DNA from: Candidatus Koribacter versatilis Ellin345
Lineage (GTDB): Bacteria > Acidobacteriota > Terriglobia > Terriglobales > Acidobacteriaceae
Length of the DNA: 64,000 nucleotides
Assembly: GCF_000014005.1 (NCBI RefSeq)
Contig: NC_008009.1
Span: 1,612,001 to 1,676,000 of the forward strand
Reading direction: 5' to 3'
The notes beneath the pieces are model-generated. The model was not told the DNA's origin. It did no database searches and worked only from the letters and a program-made list of their open reading frames with translations. Positions 27,212 to 37,085 of this stretch are shown here, piece by piece (the first letter of the stretch is position 1; the number at the start of each line of letters is the position of its first letter). Position numbers and translations under genes: made by a program.

Positions 27212-27247
27212 GGCTCGCCGCTGCTACGCAGTGTGGCGGGCCTTTTT
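27212..27247 (+). terminator. Strong Rho-independent terminator of the small transcript
   Basis: GGCTCGCC (27212-27219) pairs with GGCGGGCC (27235-27242) with one G-U pair; the inner CTGC/GCAG extends the stem around a TAC loop; TTTTT follows. Confidence 0.85.
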
Positions 27248-27289
27248 CTCGTTGAAGCAAAATCTTGAAACACGAAGGGAACGAAGGAC

Positions 27290-27730
27290 TCACGAAGGTT
27301 GGTTGGGGAATCTTTCGAAGCCTTTGCGCAGCACTCCCTGCGTGGCGGGACGCAGACCGAAATCGTCAATCTCCTGCGGCCTAATCCAGCGGGCGTCGCT
27401 CACATCGGTTGCGGCTTCCAGCTCGCCGCCCGTCACGCGACAGAGATAATCCACCAGCACGTAGTGATACTGGCAGCGACCGTCGGCGTCGCGCCAGATG
27501 CTGTCGAACAACTCCAGTACCTCGCCGGGCTCGACAACCAAGCCAGTCTCTTCGAGGACTTCTCGCGCGACCGCATCGACGAGCTTCTCGCCGAGTTCAA
27601 CGAGACCGCCGGGGATGGACCACTCGCCTTTAAGCGGTTCGGTGGCGCGGCGCACAATCAACGCGCGGCCTTCACGGATCACCACGCCACCAACGCCCAA
27701 TAGCGGACGCTCAGGATATTCACGCGACAT
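27290..27730 (-). CDS. Nudix hydrolase, ADP-ribose pyrophosphatase-like
   Basis: 146-residue Nudix protein. The full Nudix box G-x5-E-x7-RE-x-x-EE-x-G is present (GLVELGEKLVDAVAREVLEE, then TGL), supplying the metal-binding Glu residues. The N-terminus RPLLGVGGVVIREGRALIVRR and the late RWIRPQEIDDFGLRPAT are like small ADP-ribose or NTP-cleaning Nudix enzymes. Substrate cannot be set from sequence. It starts 9 nt after the stop of the upstream DinB-like gene on the same strand and is probably co-transcribed with it. Confidence 0.9.
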   Translation of the reverse strand: MSREYPERPLLGVGGVVIREGRALIVRRATEPLKGEWSIPGGLVELGEKLVDAVAREVLEETGLVVEPGEVLELFDSIWRDADGRCQYHYVLVDYLCRVTGGELEAATDVSDARWIRPQEIDDFGLRPATQGVLRKGFERFPNQPS

Positions 27731-27739
27731 CCCAACAGC

Positions 27740-28285
27740 TTACTTCACGCCCTGGTCCGGGTTCCACGAGCCTTGCAGCTTGCGCATCGCGACGATCTCG
27801 CCCGTGTGGTAGGCGTTGTGTTCGGCGATGCGCGATAGGGTCGATGCGATCTTCGCGAGCTTGGCATCGTCGGCGCCTTCCACGATCTTCTCGATCGCGG
27901 TCATATCGTCGTCGAACTGCTTCAGGGTGGCGTCCCAGTTCTTCGGGTCGTACTTAGTGAAGGTCTCGTCATTGTTGCCGTCGAACTTCGGGGGCTTTTC
28001 GCCCTTCAACTGAATGAGCGCCTGCGAGTTCCAGAACGTCATGTGGTAGAGAAGCTGGCCGGGGCTGTGATTGCCCTTGCCTTGAACGAACGTCGATTGT
28101 TCGGCAGTGAGGCCGGCAGTCGCGTCCTTCACGGAGACGAACCAGTTCTTCTGGTTGTGGGTTTCGTGCAGTTCCTGCAGCAACAGGTCTTTCATGGTTA
28201 CCGGCTTGGGTTTCTGTGGGGCATCCTGGGCAAAGACTGGCACGGCGGCGAGTACAAGTACGACAAGAGAAAGCAACCGCTTCAT
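27740..28285 (-). CDS. Exported DinB-like four-helix protein
   Basis: 181 residues with a clear signal peptide (MKRLLSLVVLVLAAVPVFAQ). The mature part follows the DinB/YfiT pattern: a first helix LLLQELHETHNQKNWF, a second with QLLYHMTFWNSQAL (metal His) and a last with LSRIAEHNAYHTGEIVAMRKL, whose H-x3-H is the typical metal pair. DinB-superfamily proteins are usually cytoplasmic metal-dependent thiol transferases (bacillithiol, mycothiol), so export is unusual but is seen in Acidobacteriota. Substrate unknown. Likely in an operon with the Nudix gene. Confidence 0.85.
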   Translation of the reverse strand: MKRLLSLVVLVLAAVPVFAQDAPQKPKPVTMKDLLLQELHETHNQKNWFVSVKDATAGLTAEQSTFVQGKGNHSPGQLLYHMTFWNSQALIQLKGEKPPKFDGNNDETFTKYDPKNWDATLKQFDDDMTAIEKIVEGADDAKLAKIASTLSRIAEHNAYHTGEIVAMRKLQGSWNPDQGVK

Positions 28286-28446
28286 GAGTAGGTCCTTTCG
28301 TGATCGCGCTATGGGTGCGCCGCGGAATCATAAACGCCACGGTGGTTTACGCAAGCCCATTCGTCCCCCGAAGCGCACAGTTCGTGGCGGAAACTTGGGC
28401 ACTCCTTCACGGTGCGCGGTGTCTATTACGAGTGGAGGCTCACAAC

Positions 28447-29025
28447 GTGAACGCTCGTCGCAAAGTCGCTCTGGGAGCGGCTGTTCCGTTCCTGCTCGTG
28501 GGATGCGTGCTGCTCGTAATGGGCGCCTTTTCGAAGACGGAATTTGAGCGCGAACACGGCGCTGCGCTGAAGGACAATCCCTGGGGCGTGGAGTTAACGC
28601 TGCAAATCGCGAACGGTCAGAGGCAGTTTCATCCTGGCGACACGCTGCGCTTCAGAGAGTTCTACACCGCAAAGTCACCGCGGATGTGGCAGCTTGAAGT
28701 CCTCGAAGATGGCAACGATGCTGACGCCGCGAACCTTGCGTTCATCTCCAATGGTTCGGCGACCATAAGACAACCGTATTCCACCGTGCGAACTGCGTCG
28801 AACAAGTGGCGCTTCGTCACGCTCGATACCGATCCGCTGCGTGTGCCGTACTTCAATCAAAATGCCGAATGGCATTCGATCACGCTGCCGCGCGAACCAG
28901 GCCGCTACCAGATCTACGTGCAGACGCACCGCCTGGTCCTGCGCAAAGGCGGCGGACTCGATCCCTCCACGCACATTGGCTATCCGCTGACCTCGGAATT
29001 AATCGACATCGAAATCATCGGCTAA
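28447..29025 (+). CDS. Membrane-anchored hypothetical protein, 192 aa
   Basis: GTG 28447 has a GGAGG site 8 nt upstream and gives an N-terminal anchor (MNARRKVALGAAVPFLLVGC, then VLLVMGAF). LVGC matches a lipobox, but the hydrophobic run goes on after the Cys, so a membrane anchor is also possible. The extracytoplasmic part is beta-rich (VELTLQIANGQRQFHPGDTL, REPGRYQIYVQTHRLV), like an Ig or transthyretin-type fold. The frame opens upstream to 28300, but that part overlaps the promoter area of the divergent DinB-like gene. Function unknown. Confidence 0.7.
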   Translation: MNARRKVALGAAVPFLLVGCVLLVMGAFSKTEFEREHGAALKDNPWGVELTLQIANGQRQFHPGDTLRFREFYTAKSPRMWQLEVLEDGNDADAANLAFISNGSATIRQPYSTVRTASNKWRFVTLDTDPLRVPYFNQNAEWHSITLPREPGRYQIYVQTHRLVLRKGGGLDPSTHIGYPLTSELIDIEIIG

Positions 29026-29253
29026 ATCGTCGAGTTCCACCGGCACTCTCGTGACAGGAGCCTTTGTGCCAGTGTCTGTCTCCGCGTCTCCACATAGACT
29101 TGCCTCAATCGCGGCGGCCACCTTCCTGCATCCCTCGATCCGGTGACTCGCCGCAACCTCGAACAACATTCCGGTTTAGAGCAAACGTATTGGGCCTCTG
29201 CGGATCATATCTCTGCAGGCAGTACATGGCTGTCGCACTGAGAGGAGACGAAG

Positions 29254-30327
29254 ATGCAACGCATTCGAACCAAATACTGGATCGCACTCTGCGTTTTGCT
29301 GCTCGCGGTTTCAGGGAGTGCACTGGCGCAGGTAGCAATTTCCGTCAGCTTTGGGCCGCCCGCCATTCCGGTGTACGAACAACCCCTGTGCCCGGGTGAT
29401 GGCTACATCTGGACTCCGGGTTACTGGGCTTGGGACGCAGACATTGACGACTATTACTGGGTGCCGGGCACCTGGGTGCTCGCGCCGGAAGTGGGATTTC
29501 TGTGGACGCCCCCGTGGTGGGGATGGGAGGCCGGAGTCTTCATCTTCCATGACGGGTATTGGGGACCGCACGTCGGCTTCTACGGCGGCATCAACTATGG
29601 CTTCGGCTACTTCGGCGACGGCTATTGGGGCGGACGCTGGCAAGGGGGTCGCTTCTTCTATAACCGCGAAGTTACGCGAGTCAACGTCACCAACATCACC
29701 AACGTCTATAACGAGCACGTGACCATCAACAACAACAGCCACGTGAGTTACCACGGCGGCGAAGGTGGCATCGCGGCGCGGCCCACGCGCGAGCAGGAAG
29801 AATGGGCGCGCGAGCGGCACATCGCGCCAGTAGGCCCGCAACGTGAACACGAACATGCCGCGCGGCAGAACCCCCAACTGCACGCCAAGGCGAACCAGGG
29901 AAGGCCGCCGATCGCGGCAACGGAGAAGCCCGGCGACTTCCGCGGGCATGTCATTCCCGCAAAAGAAGCGGGTGCGCCTTACCGGCCAGAGGCCCGCGGG
30001 ACGACGGAGAACAAAGCTTACGTTCATCCGAAGGACCTGCCGCCAACCGAGCACATGCCTACGCCGAACACCGGCGACACGAAGTTGGACAAGAAGTACC
30101 AGCAACAGCAGGACAAGCTCTATGCGAAACAGGAAAAGGATCGGCAGAAGCTGCAGCAGAAGCAGGACAGCGAACACGTGAAGCTGCAACAGCAACATAT
30201 GCCTCCAGAGCGGCAACAAGGTGTGGAACAGAAACACCGGCAACAGACGCAGTCCATGGCGGAGAAGCACACCCAGCAGCGCCAGCAGATGCAGTCACGA
30301 CAGGCGCCTCCACCGCACAAACGGTGA
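29254..30327 (+). CDS. Exported protein with W-x-P-G-x-W repeats and Gln-rich coiled tail
   Basis: 357 residues, with a GAGGAG site 7 nt before the ATG. A signal peptide (residues 1-27) is followed by a Trp/Tyr/Gly-rich region with the YxWxPGxW type repeat (WTPGYWAWD, WVPGTWVLAP, WTPPWWGWE, HDGYWGPH), then VNVTNITNVYN and a His/Gln-rich C-terminal half that looks like a coiled coil (KKYQQQQDKLYAKQEKDRQK). Proteins with this repeat are widespread in Acidobacteriota and Proteobacteria with no known role; the surface is the likely site. A perfect terminator hairpin follows. Confidence 0.78.
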   Translation: MQRIRTKYWIALCVLLLAVSGSALAQVAISVSFGPPAIPVYEQPLCPGDGYIWTPGYWAWDADIDDYYWVPGTWVLAPEVGFLWTPPWWGWEAGVFIFHDGYWGPHVGFYGGINYGFGYFGDGYWGGRWQGGRFFYNREVTRVNVTNITNVYNEHVTINNNSHVSYHGGEGGIAARPTREQEEWARERHIAPVGPQREHEHAARQNPQLHAKANQGRPPIAATEKPGDFRGHVIPAKEAGAPYRPEARGTTENKAYVHPKDLPPTEHMPTPNTGDTKLDKKYQQQQDKLYAKQEKDRQKLQQKQDSEHVKLQQQHMPPERQQGVEQKHRQQTQSMAEKHTQQRQQMQSRQAPPPHKR

Positions 30328-30342
30328 TTGATCGGAAGAACT

Positions 30343-30373
30343 AAAGCCCATCCTGCGGGATGGGCTTTTTATT
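30343..30373 (+). terminator. Rho-independent terminator after the W-repeat protein gene
   Basis: AAAGCCCATCC (30343-30353), loop TGCG, GGATGGGCTTT (30358-30368), then TTTATTT. An 11-bp perfect stem. Confidence 0.9.
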
Positions 30374-30510
30374 TATCTGGACCCAATAGTCCGTGGCCTG
30401 CCGTACACCCCACAAAGCGGCTACGCAAAATGGCAATGTCACATGGTTGCGCAAGTATTTAACCGATATGTGGGATAGCCCTCGCTTCGTAACATTGTCA
30501 CGATGGAGGC

Positions 30511-30675
30511 GTGACGGACCAGGAAGAGCAACTCGCCAACCTTCGCGAACTTGAAAGCGAGCTGCGTGAAGCCATGGGCAGGATCGACGAGCCTCCATCT
30601 CTGTCACGACTCTACTGGATACTGAAAGAAGTTCGGGATCGGATTCGCGAAGTTGTCGCCCTGCCTGCCGCCTGA
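30511..30675 (+). CDS. Small helical hypothetical protein, 54 aa
   Basis: GTG 30511 to TGA 30675. The peptide is a charged amphipathic helix pair: EEQLANLRELESELREAMGR, then a PPS break, then RLYWILKEVRDRIREVVAL. That pattern is protein-like. GTG is the only start after the upstream in-frame stop, but GGAGG lies only 1 nt before it, too close for normal initiation, so the reading frame is plausible rather than certain. It converges on the repeat-rich secreted protein gene. Confidence 0.45.
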   Translation: MTDQEEQLANLRELESELREAMGRIDEPPSLSRLYWILKEVRDRIREVVALPAA

Positions 30676-30695
30676 GTCCTTCCCGCTCCGCGAAC

Positions 30696-32639
30696 TCACT
30701 TCATGTAGTAGACCACCGAGATCACCGGGTTATTCGTGGTATGCGAAAACGGCGCACAGCCTCCTGAATTTTGCGTCAGCACGATTTGAAGATCGTAAAC
30801 CGAGTTGAATGGGACACTCAGGAACATGTTTGACCACGTCGGGATGCCCTCGATGATGTCCAGGTTGACCTTGGGTGTACTTGGATTTCCTGGTTGCTCG
30901 AGCGTGATGATCGCGTCGTTGCCGCAGTTCCCAACTCCCTTGTTGTTGGTGGATCCAAAAATTCCGGTGACCACGATGTCGCGTTCCGGATGGATGTAAC
31001 CGAGAGTCGACCCGAGCAGGCCGGAGTCGCCGGTATCGCCGAACAGGTAACCGGTGAACACCATGCGCGAATTGCTGCTCACGGGAACGTCCTGATTAAT
31101 GCTCATGGTGCCGTTCTGAACCACGAACTGCCCGCCGACAATGCCCGGCGCATCGACTTTCAAAGTTGCATTGCCGCCGAGGGAGAGCCCGGTTTCCGCG
31201 CGCACCGTAGTGTTCGAATGCAGGAAGCTCGATGTGACATCGCCGGCGCTTACAGGCGCCTGGATGATCACCGACTGGGGATTTGGGCCTCCGTAGAACA
31301 GCAAGTGTCCGGCTCCTTGCGAGGCGCCCGTGCCGGTGGTGACGAACTGCCAGCCACTTCCGCTGCCGCTGTTGTTGAAGAGCGTGAAGTAGGTTCCGGC
31401 GGTACTGTCACTGGCTGCGTTCAACGGCGTAGGACTGGATAAACCTTGCAGGATCAGGTCTCCATTCATGGTTTGCACGCCGAAATTGGGTAGCGTTCCG
31501 GGGAAAGTCTGGCCGGAAGCGAAGGTGACGGGCCCGTTGAAACTCGCTGCGCCGGCGGTGAGGTTCCCGTTGCCAAGCACGCTGAAGACTTCGCTCGATC
31601 CGCTGCCAGAGAGGCCGCTCAATAATTTTCCGCCCGCGGTGTTTTGCAGGATGGCAGAGGTGCCGCTGACGCTCGCCACAGACGCACGTACGCCGACAGT
31701 GCTGCCTGTTGTCGCCGTCGAAGTGCCATAGATGCCGATGCCGCTGGTGGAAGCCGTTGTGCCACGGAAGCCGATTGCCAGCCCGGTGGTCGCAGTGTTC
31801 TGGCCGAAGACGCCGTAGCCATTCGGCGCCGCCGAAATTCCTTTCACGCCAGTCGCCGTGCCGCTAGTTCCGCCCGCTGTGCCGTATACGGAGATGCCGC
31901 TATCAGCAACCGTTGATCCACGCACACCAATCGCGAGGCCCGTTGCCGCAGTGTTCGCGCCAGAGACACCAACCCCCGCACTCGACGCGGTCGTTCCGGA
32001 AACGCCGTTGGCAGAAATCGAATTCGACACCAGGCCATTGCCGGCGCCTTTCTGTGTGACGAGGACAACCTGGTTTGCGGTGTTGTCAGTGAAGTTCGTG
32101 GCAGTACTCGTTAAGACGTTGCCTTTTGCGCCCGCGTCTTTCTTCGTTGTTGCGGATTTCGTGGGTGCAGTTTGTTGCTGCTGCAACTGCTGTTGCACCA
32201 GGTTGGTGACTTTTTCGGTCGTCACGAACTCGCTGGCGCTATGTCCAGCGAGGGTCTCGGCCTCGGCGGCTTTCAACGCATAAGGCACGCTGACCAGCAG
32301 TACGCGCTGCTCAGGACGGCCTTCCACGCGAATCGAGAGCCATTGCGCTTCACCGGAAGTAAACAGGTCGAAGGGTAGTCCCTCGGCTTTAGTTGCGCCA
32401 AGCAGGATGGTGTACTTGCCGTCTTCAAGCTGCACGTTCTGTGTTTCAGTCCACAGTGCGGCATCGTCGCGATCGCTCTTATGCAAGCTGAAGGTGATGG
32501 CAACCCGGCCGGTAGCGCCTTTTACGGTACCGGCAAAACGAATGAGATGCGGTACAACCACTTCCGTCGCAGGCTGCGTTTGCGAAAAACCAACCAAGGT
32601 AATGGCAAGCAGTACGACGACTGCGCACACGAATTTCAT
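30696..32639 (-). CDS. Secreted Gly/Thr-rich repeat protein, 647 aa
   Basis: ATG 32639 has a GGAG site and gives a signal peptide (MKFVCAVVVLLAITLVGFSQ). Residues about 20-150 look like an Ig/CARDB-type domain (RFAGTVKGATGRVAITFSLH) ending in VPYALKAAEAETLAGHSAS, a segment typical of acidobacterial surface proteins. Residues about 195-370 carry degenerate repeats of about 20-23 residues (GVGVSG, GLAIGVRGST, GISVYGTAG, GYGVFGQNT, GLAIGFRGTT, GIGIYGTS), which would form a beta-helix or trimeric stalk. The C-terminal 250 residues resemble a tail-fibre-like head. Function unknown, probably cell surface. Confidence 0.75.
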   Translation of the reverse strand: MKFVCAVVVLLAITLVGFSQTQPATEVVVPHLIRFAGTVKGATGRVAITFSLHKSDRDDAALWTETQNVQLEDGKYTILLGATKAEGLPFDLFTSGEAQWLSIRVEGRPEQRVLLVSVPYALKAAEAETLAGHSASEFVTTEKVTNLVQQQLQQQQTAPTKSATTKKDAGAKGNVLTSTATNFTDNTANQVVLVTQKGAGNGLVSNSISANGVSGTTASSAGVGVSGANTAATGLAIGVRGSTVADSGISVYGTAGGTSGTATGVKGISAAPNGYGVFGQNTATTGLAIGFRGTTASTSGIGIYGTSTATTGSTVGVRASVASVSGTSAILQNTAGGKLLSGLSGSGSSEVFSVLGNGNLTAGAASFNGPVTFASGQTFPGTLPNFGVQTMNGDLILQGLSSPTPLNAASDSTAGTYFTLFNNSGSGSGWQFVTTGTGASQGAGHLLFYGGPNPQSVIIQAPVSAGDVTSSFLHSNTTVRAETGLSLGGNATLKVDAPGIVGGQFVVQNGTMSINQDVPVSSNSRMVFTGYLFGDTGDSGLLGSTLGYIHPERDIVVTGIFGSTNNKGVGNCGNDAIITLEQPGNPSTPKVNLDIIEGIPTWSNMFLSVPFNSVYDLQIVLTQNSGGCAPFSHTTNNPVISVVYYMK

Positions 32640-32834
32640 GGTGCTGCTCCTCGAGAGATGAATTGGAAGCCCGGAGCCGTCGGAGAAAGGGAAGTCGGAA
32701 AGGGGCGCGACTGAGAAAGGAGAAAAGTGTGGCGTAGCATAGCCCAACTACGTCACCGCCTCAATGCGGTAATAGGACGATGGGAGTTTCGCCGGAAGGA
32801 CACTAGGACATCCGCAACAGTGCTGATGAAGAGG

Positions 32835-36070
<3,236 letters not shown>

Positions 36071-36126
36071 CCATCGCAACCCGCTGCTCTGTTTTCCGCG
36101 AGACAAAACAGCCTGTTTTGTAGAAC

Positions 36127-36164
36127 AATGCCGGTCGCGTCTTTTGACGACGGCCGGCATTTTC
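36127..36164 (+). terminator. Terminator after katG
   Basis: AATGCCGG (36127-36134) pairs with CCGGCATT (36154-36161), with an inner CGTC-TTTT-GACG hairpin, followed by TTC. Also readable leftward, though no leftward gene ends here. Confidence 0.75.
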
Positions 36165-36183
36165 ACGGATCCGTGGGGTACTC

Positions 36184-36459
36184 GTGGCTCACTTGCATCG
36201 TAATGCGCATGACCAGGCGCTCATCCAACTGATCGAAGCGGATGTGGATATCGGCTTCAGCCTGGTGGACGAAGTGCGCGCGTACCGTCTTTCCGGCCAG
36301 CCGGAATTCAGTGTGCGTGCATTTCAGAACGCGATTGAGATCGTCGCCGACATCGAACGCCGGCTACAACATCTTGGAGGCTCCGGAGCCGAAGCGTTTC
36401 TTCCGCTGCTCGGCGAATTGCGCGATGAACTCGCGGCGGTGGAGAGGGAAGACCGCTAG
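36184..36459 (+). CDS. Small helical hypothetical protein, 91 aa
   Basis: GTG 36184 with GGGGT upstream. The protein is mostly helical and acidic (HDQALIQLIEADVDIGFSLV, NAIEIVADIERRLQHL, FLPLLGELRDELAAVE), with no signal peptide and no recognised domain. It stands alone after the katG terminator and converges on the GNAT gene 21 nt away. Function unknown. Confidence 0.6.
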   Translation: MAHLHRNAHDQALIQLIEADVDIGFSLVDEVRAYRLSGQPEFSVRAFQNAIEIVADIERRLQHLGGSGAEAFLPLLGELRDELAAVEREDR

Positions 36460-36480
36460 TCGTTACCTGCCCCAACAAAA

Positions 36481-36954
36481 TTACAAGCGAACCTCCAGGT
36501 AGCAGGCGTCGGCGTGCGGATTGCCTTGGTAGTAGGGAGGGATTTCGTAGAACCCAAGCGTGCGGTAAATCCGGTTGGCGTCCGGCATTTTGCCCGGGAT
36601 CGTGTCCAGCCGTATGAACTCGTAGCCTGCCTCGCGGGCCTCGGAGATGAGTCGCACGATCATCGCGTAGCCGAGCTGATGTCCGCGAAACTCCGGCCGC
36701 ACGAAGACACGCTTCATCTCACAGACCTTCGGGTCGAGTGGTCGGAACGCACCACATCCGGCCGGAAGGCCATCGCAGCGCGCAAGAAGCAATCGCCCGG
36801 TCGGGGAAGCATATTTACCGGGAAGCGTCGTGAGTTCTTCGTCGAAGTTCTGAAAGTCCAGCGGGAAGGCGAGCCATGCGGCGTACTCGCGAAATAGCTC
36901 TGCGACATGAGCAATGTCCAAGGGAGACTCGGCGAGAGTGATTTGCGCGGGCAT
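36481..36954 (-). CDS. GNAT-family N-acetyltransferase
   Basis: 157 residues with the GNAT fold: CEMKRVFVRPEFRGHQLGYA is the acetyl-CoA binding V-x-P-x-x-R-G-x-x-L/I-G motif, and DANRIYRTLGFYEIPPYYQG is the C-terminal motif B. The order and length match the stand-alone small-molecule or amino-acid acetyltransferase type. Substrate unknown. Single gene, no clear operon partner. Confidence 0.88.
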   Translation of the reverse strand: MPAQITLAESPLDIAHVAELFREYAAWLAFPLDFQNFDEELTTLPGKYASPTGRLLLARCDGLPAGCGAFRPLDPKVCEMKRVFVRPEFRGHQLGYAMIVRLISEAREAGYEFIRLDTIPGKMPDANRIYRTLGFYEIPPYYQGNPHADACYLEVRL

Positions 36955-37037
36955 TTCGTGTTCTTATGTTGGCGCTGAGCCCACCGATATGTCCAATATC
37001 TTGTTCGTGCGAATCAAGACGCATCTGATATCAGGCA

Positions 37038-37065
37038 CAAAAAAAGCGGCGCTCTTCGCGCCGCT
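37038..37065 (-). terminator. Terminator of the GH2 gene
   Basis: On the minus strand AGCGGCGC, loop GAAGA, GCGCCGCT (37065 down to 37045) is followed by TTTTTT. Strong stem 20 nt past the GH2 stop. Confidence 0.88.
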
Positions 37066-37085
37066 GAGGTTGAGGGTATAGCTTG

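Larger units (their letters stand above)
27027..27247 (+). ncRNA. Predicted ~220-nt structured transcript with a tiny ORF
   Basis: Between ubiX and the Nudix gene lies a self-contained unit: a promoter with ideal spacing, a perfect AAGGAGGT ribosome site, a 21-codon ORF, a run of hairpins and a strong terminator. Hairpins seen: ATCTTC/GAAGAT inside the ORF (about 27075-27092), GGGCG-TCG-CGCCC (27115-27127), and GCAAACCC-CAT-GGGTTTTGC (about 27137-27156, one bulge). Nothing rightward follows that it could lead, since the next gene is on the other strand. It is therefore a candidate stand-alone sRNA, dual-function RNA or small-peptide mRNA. I do not recognise a named RNA family. Confidence 0.5.
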
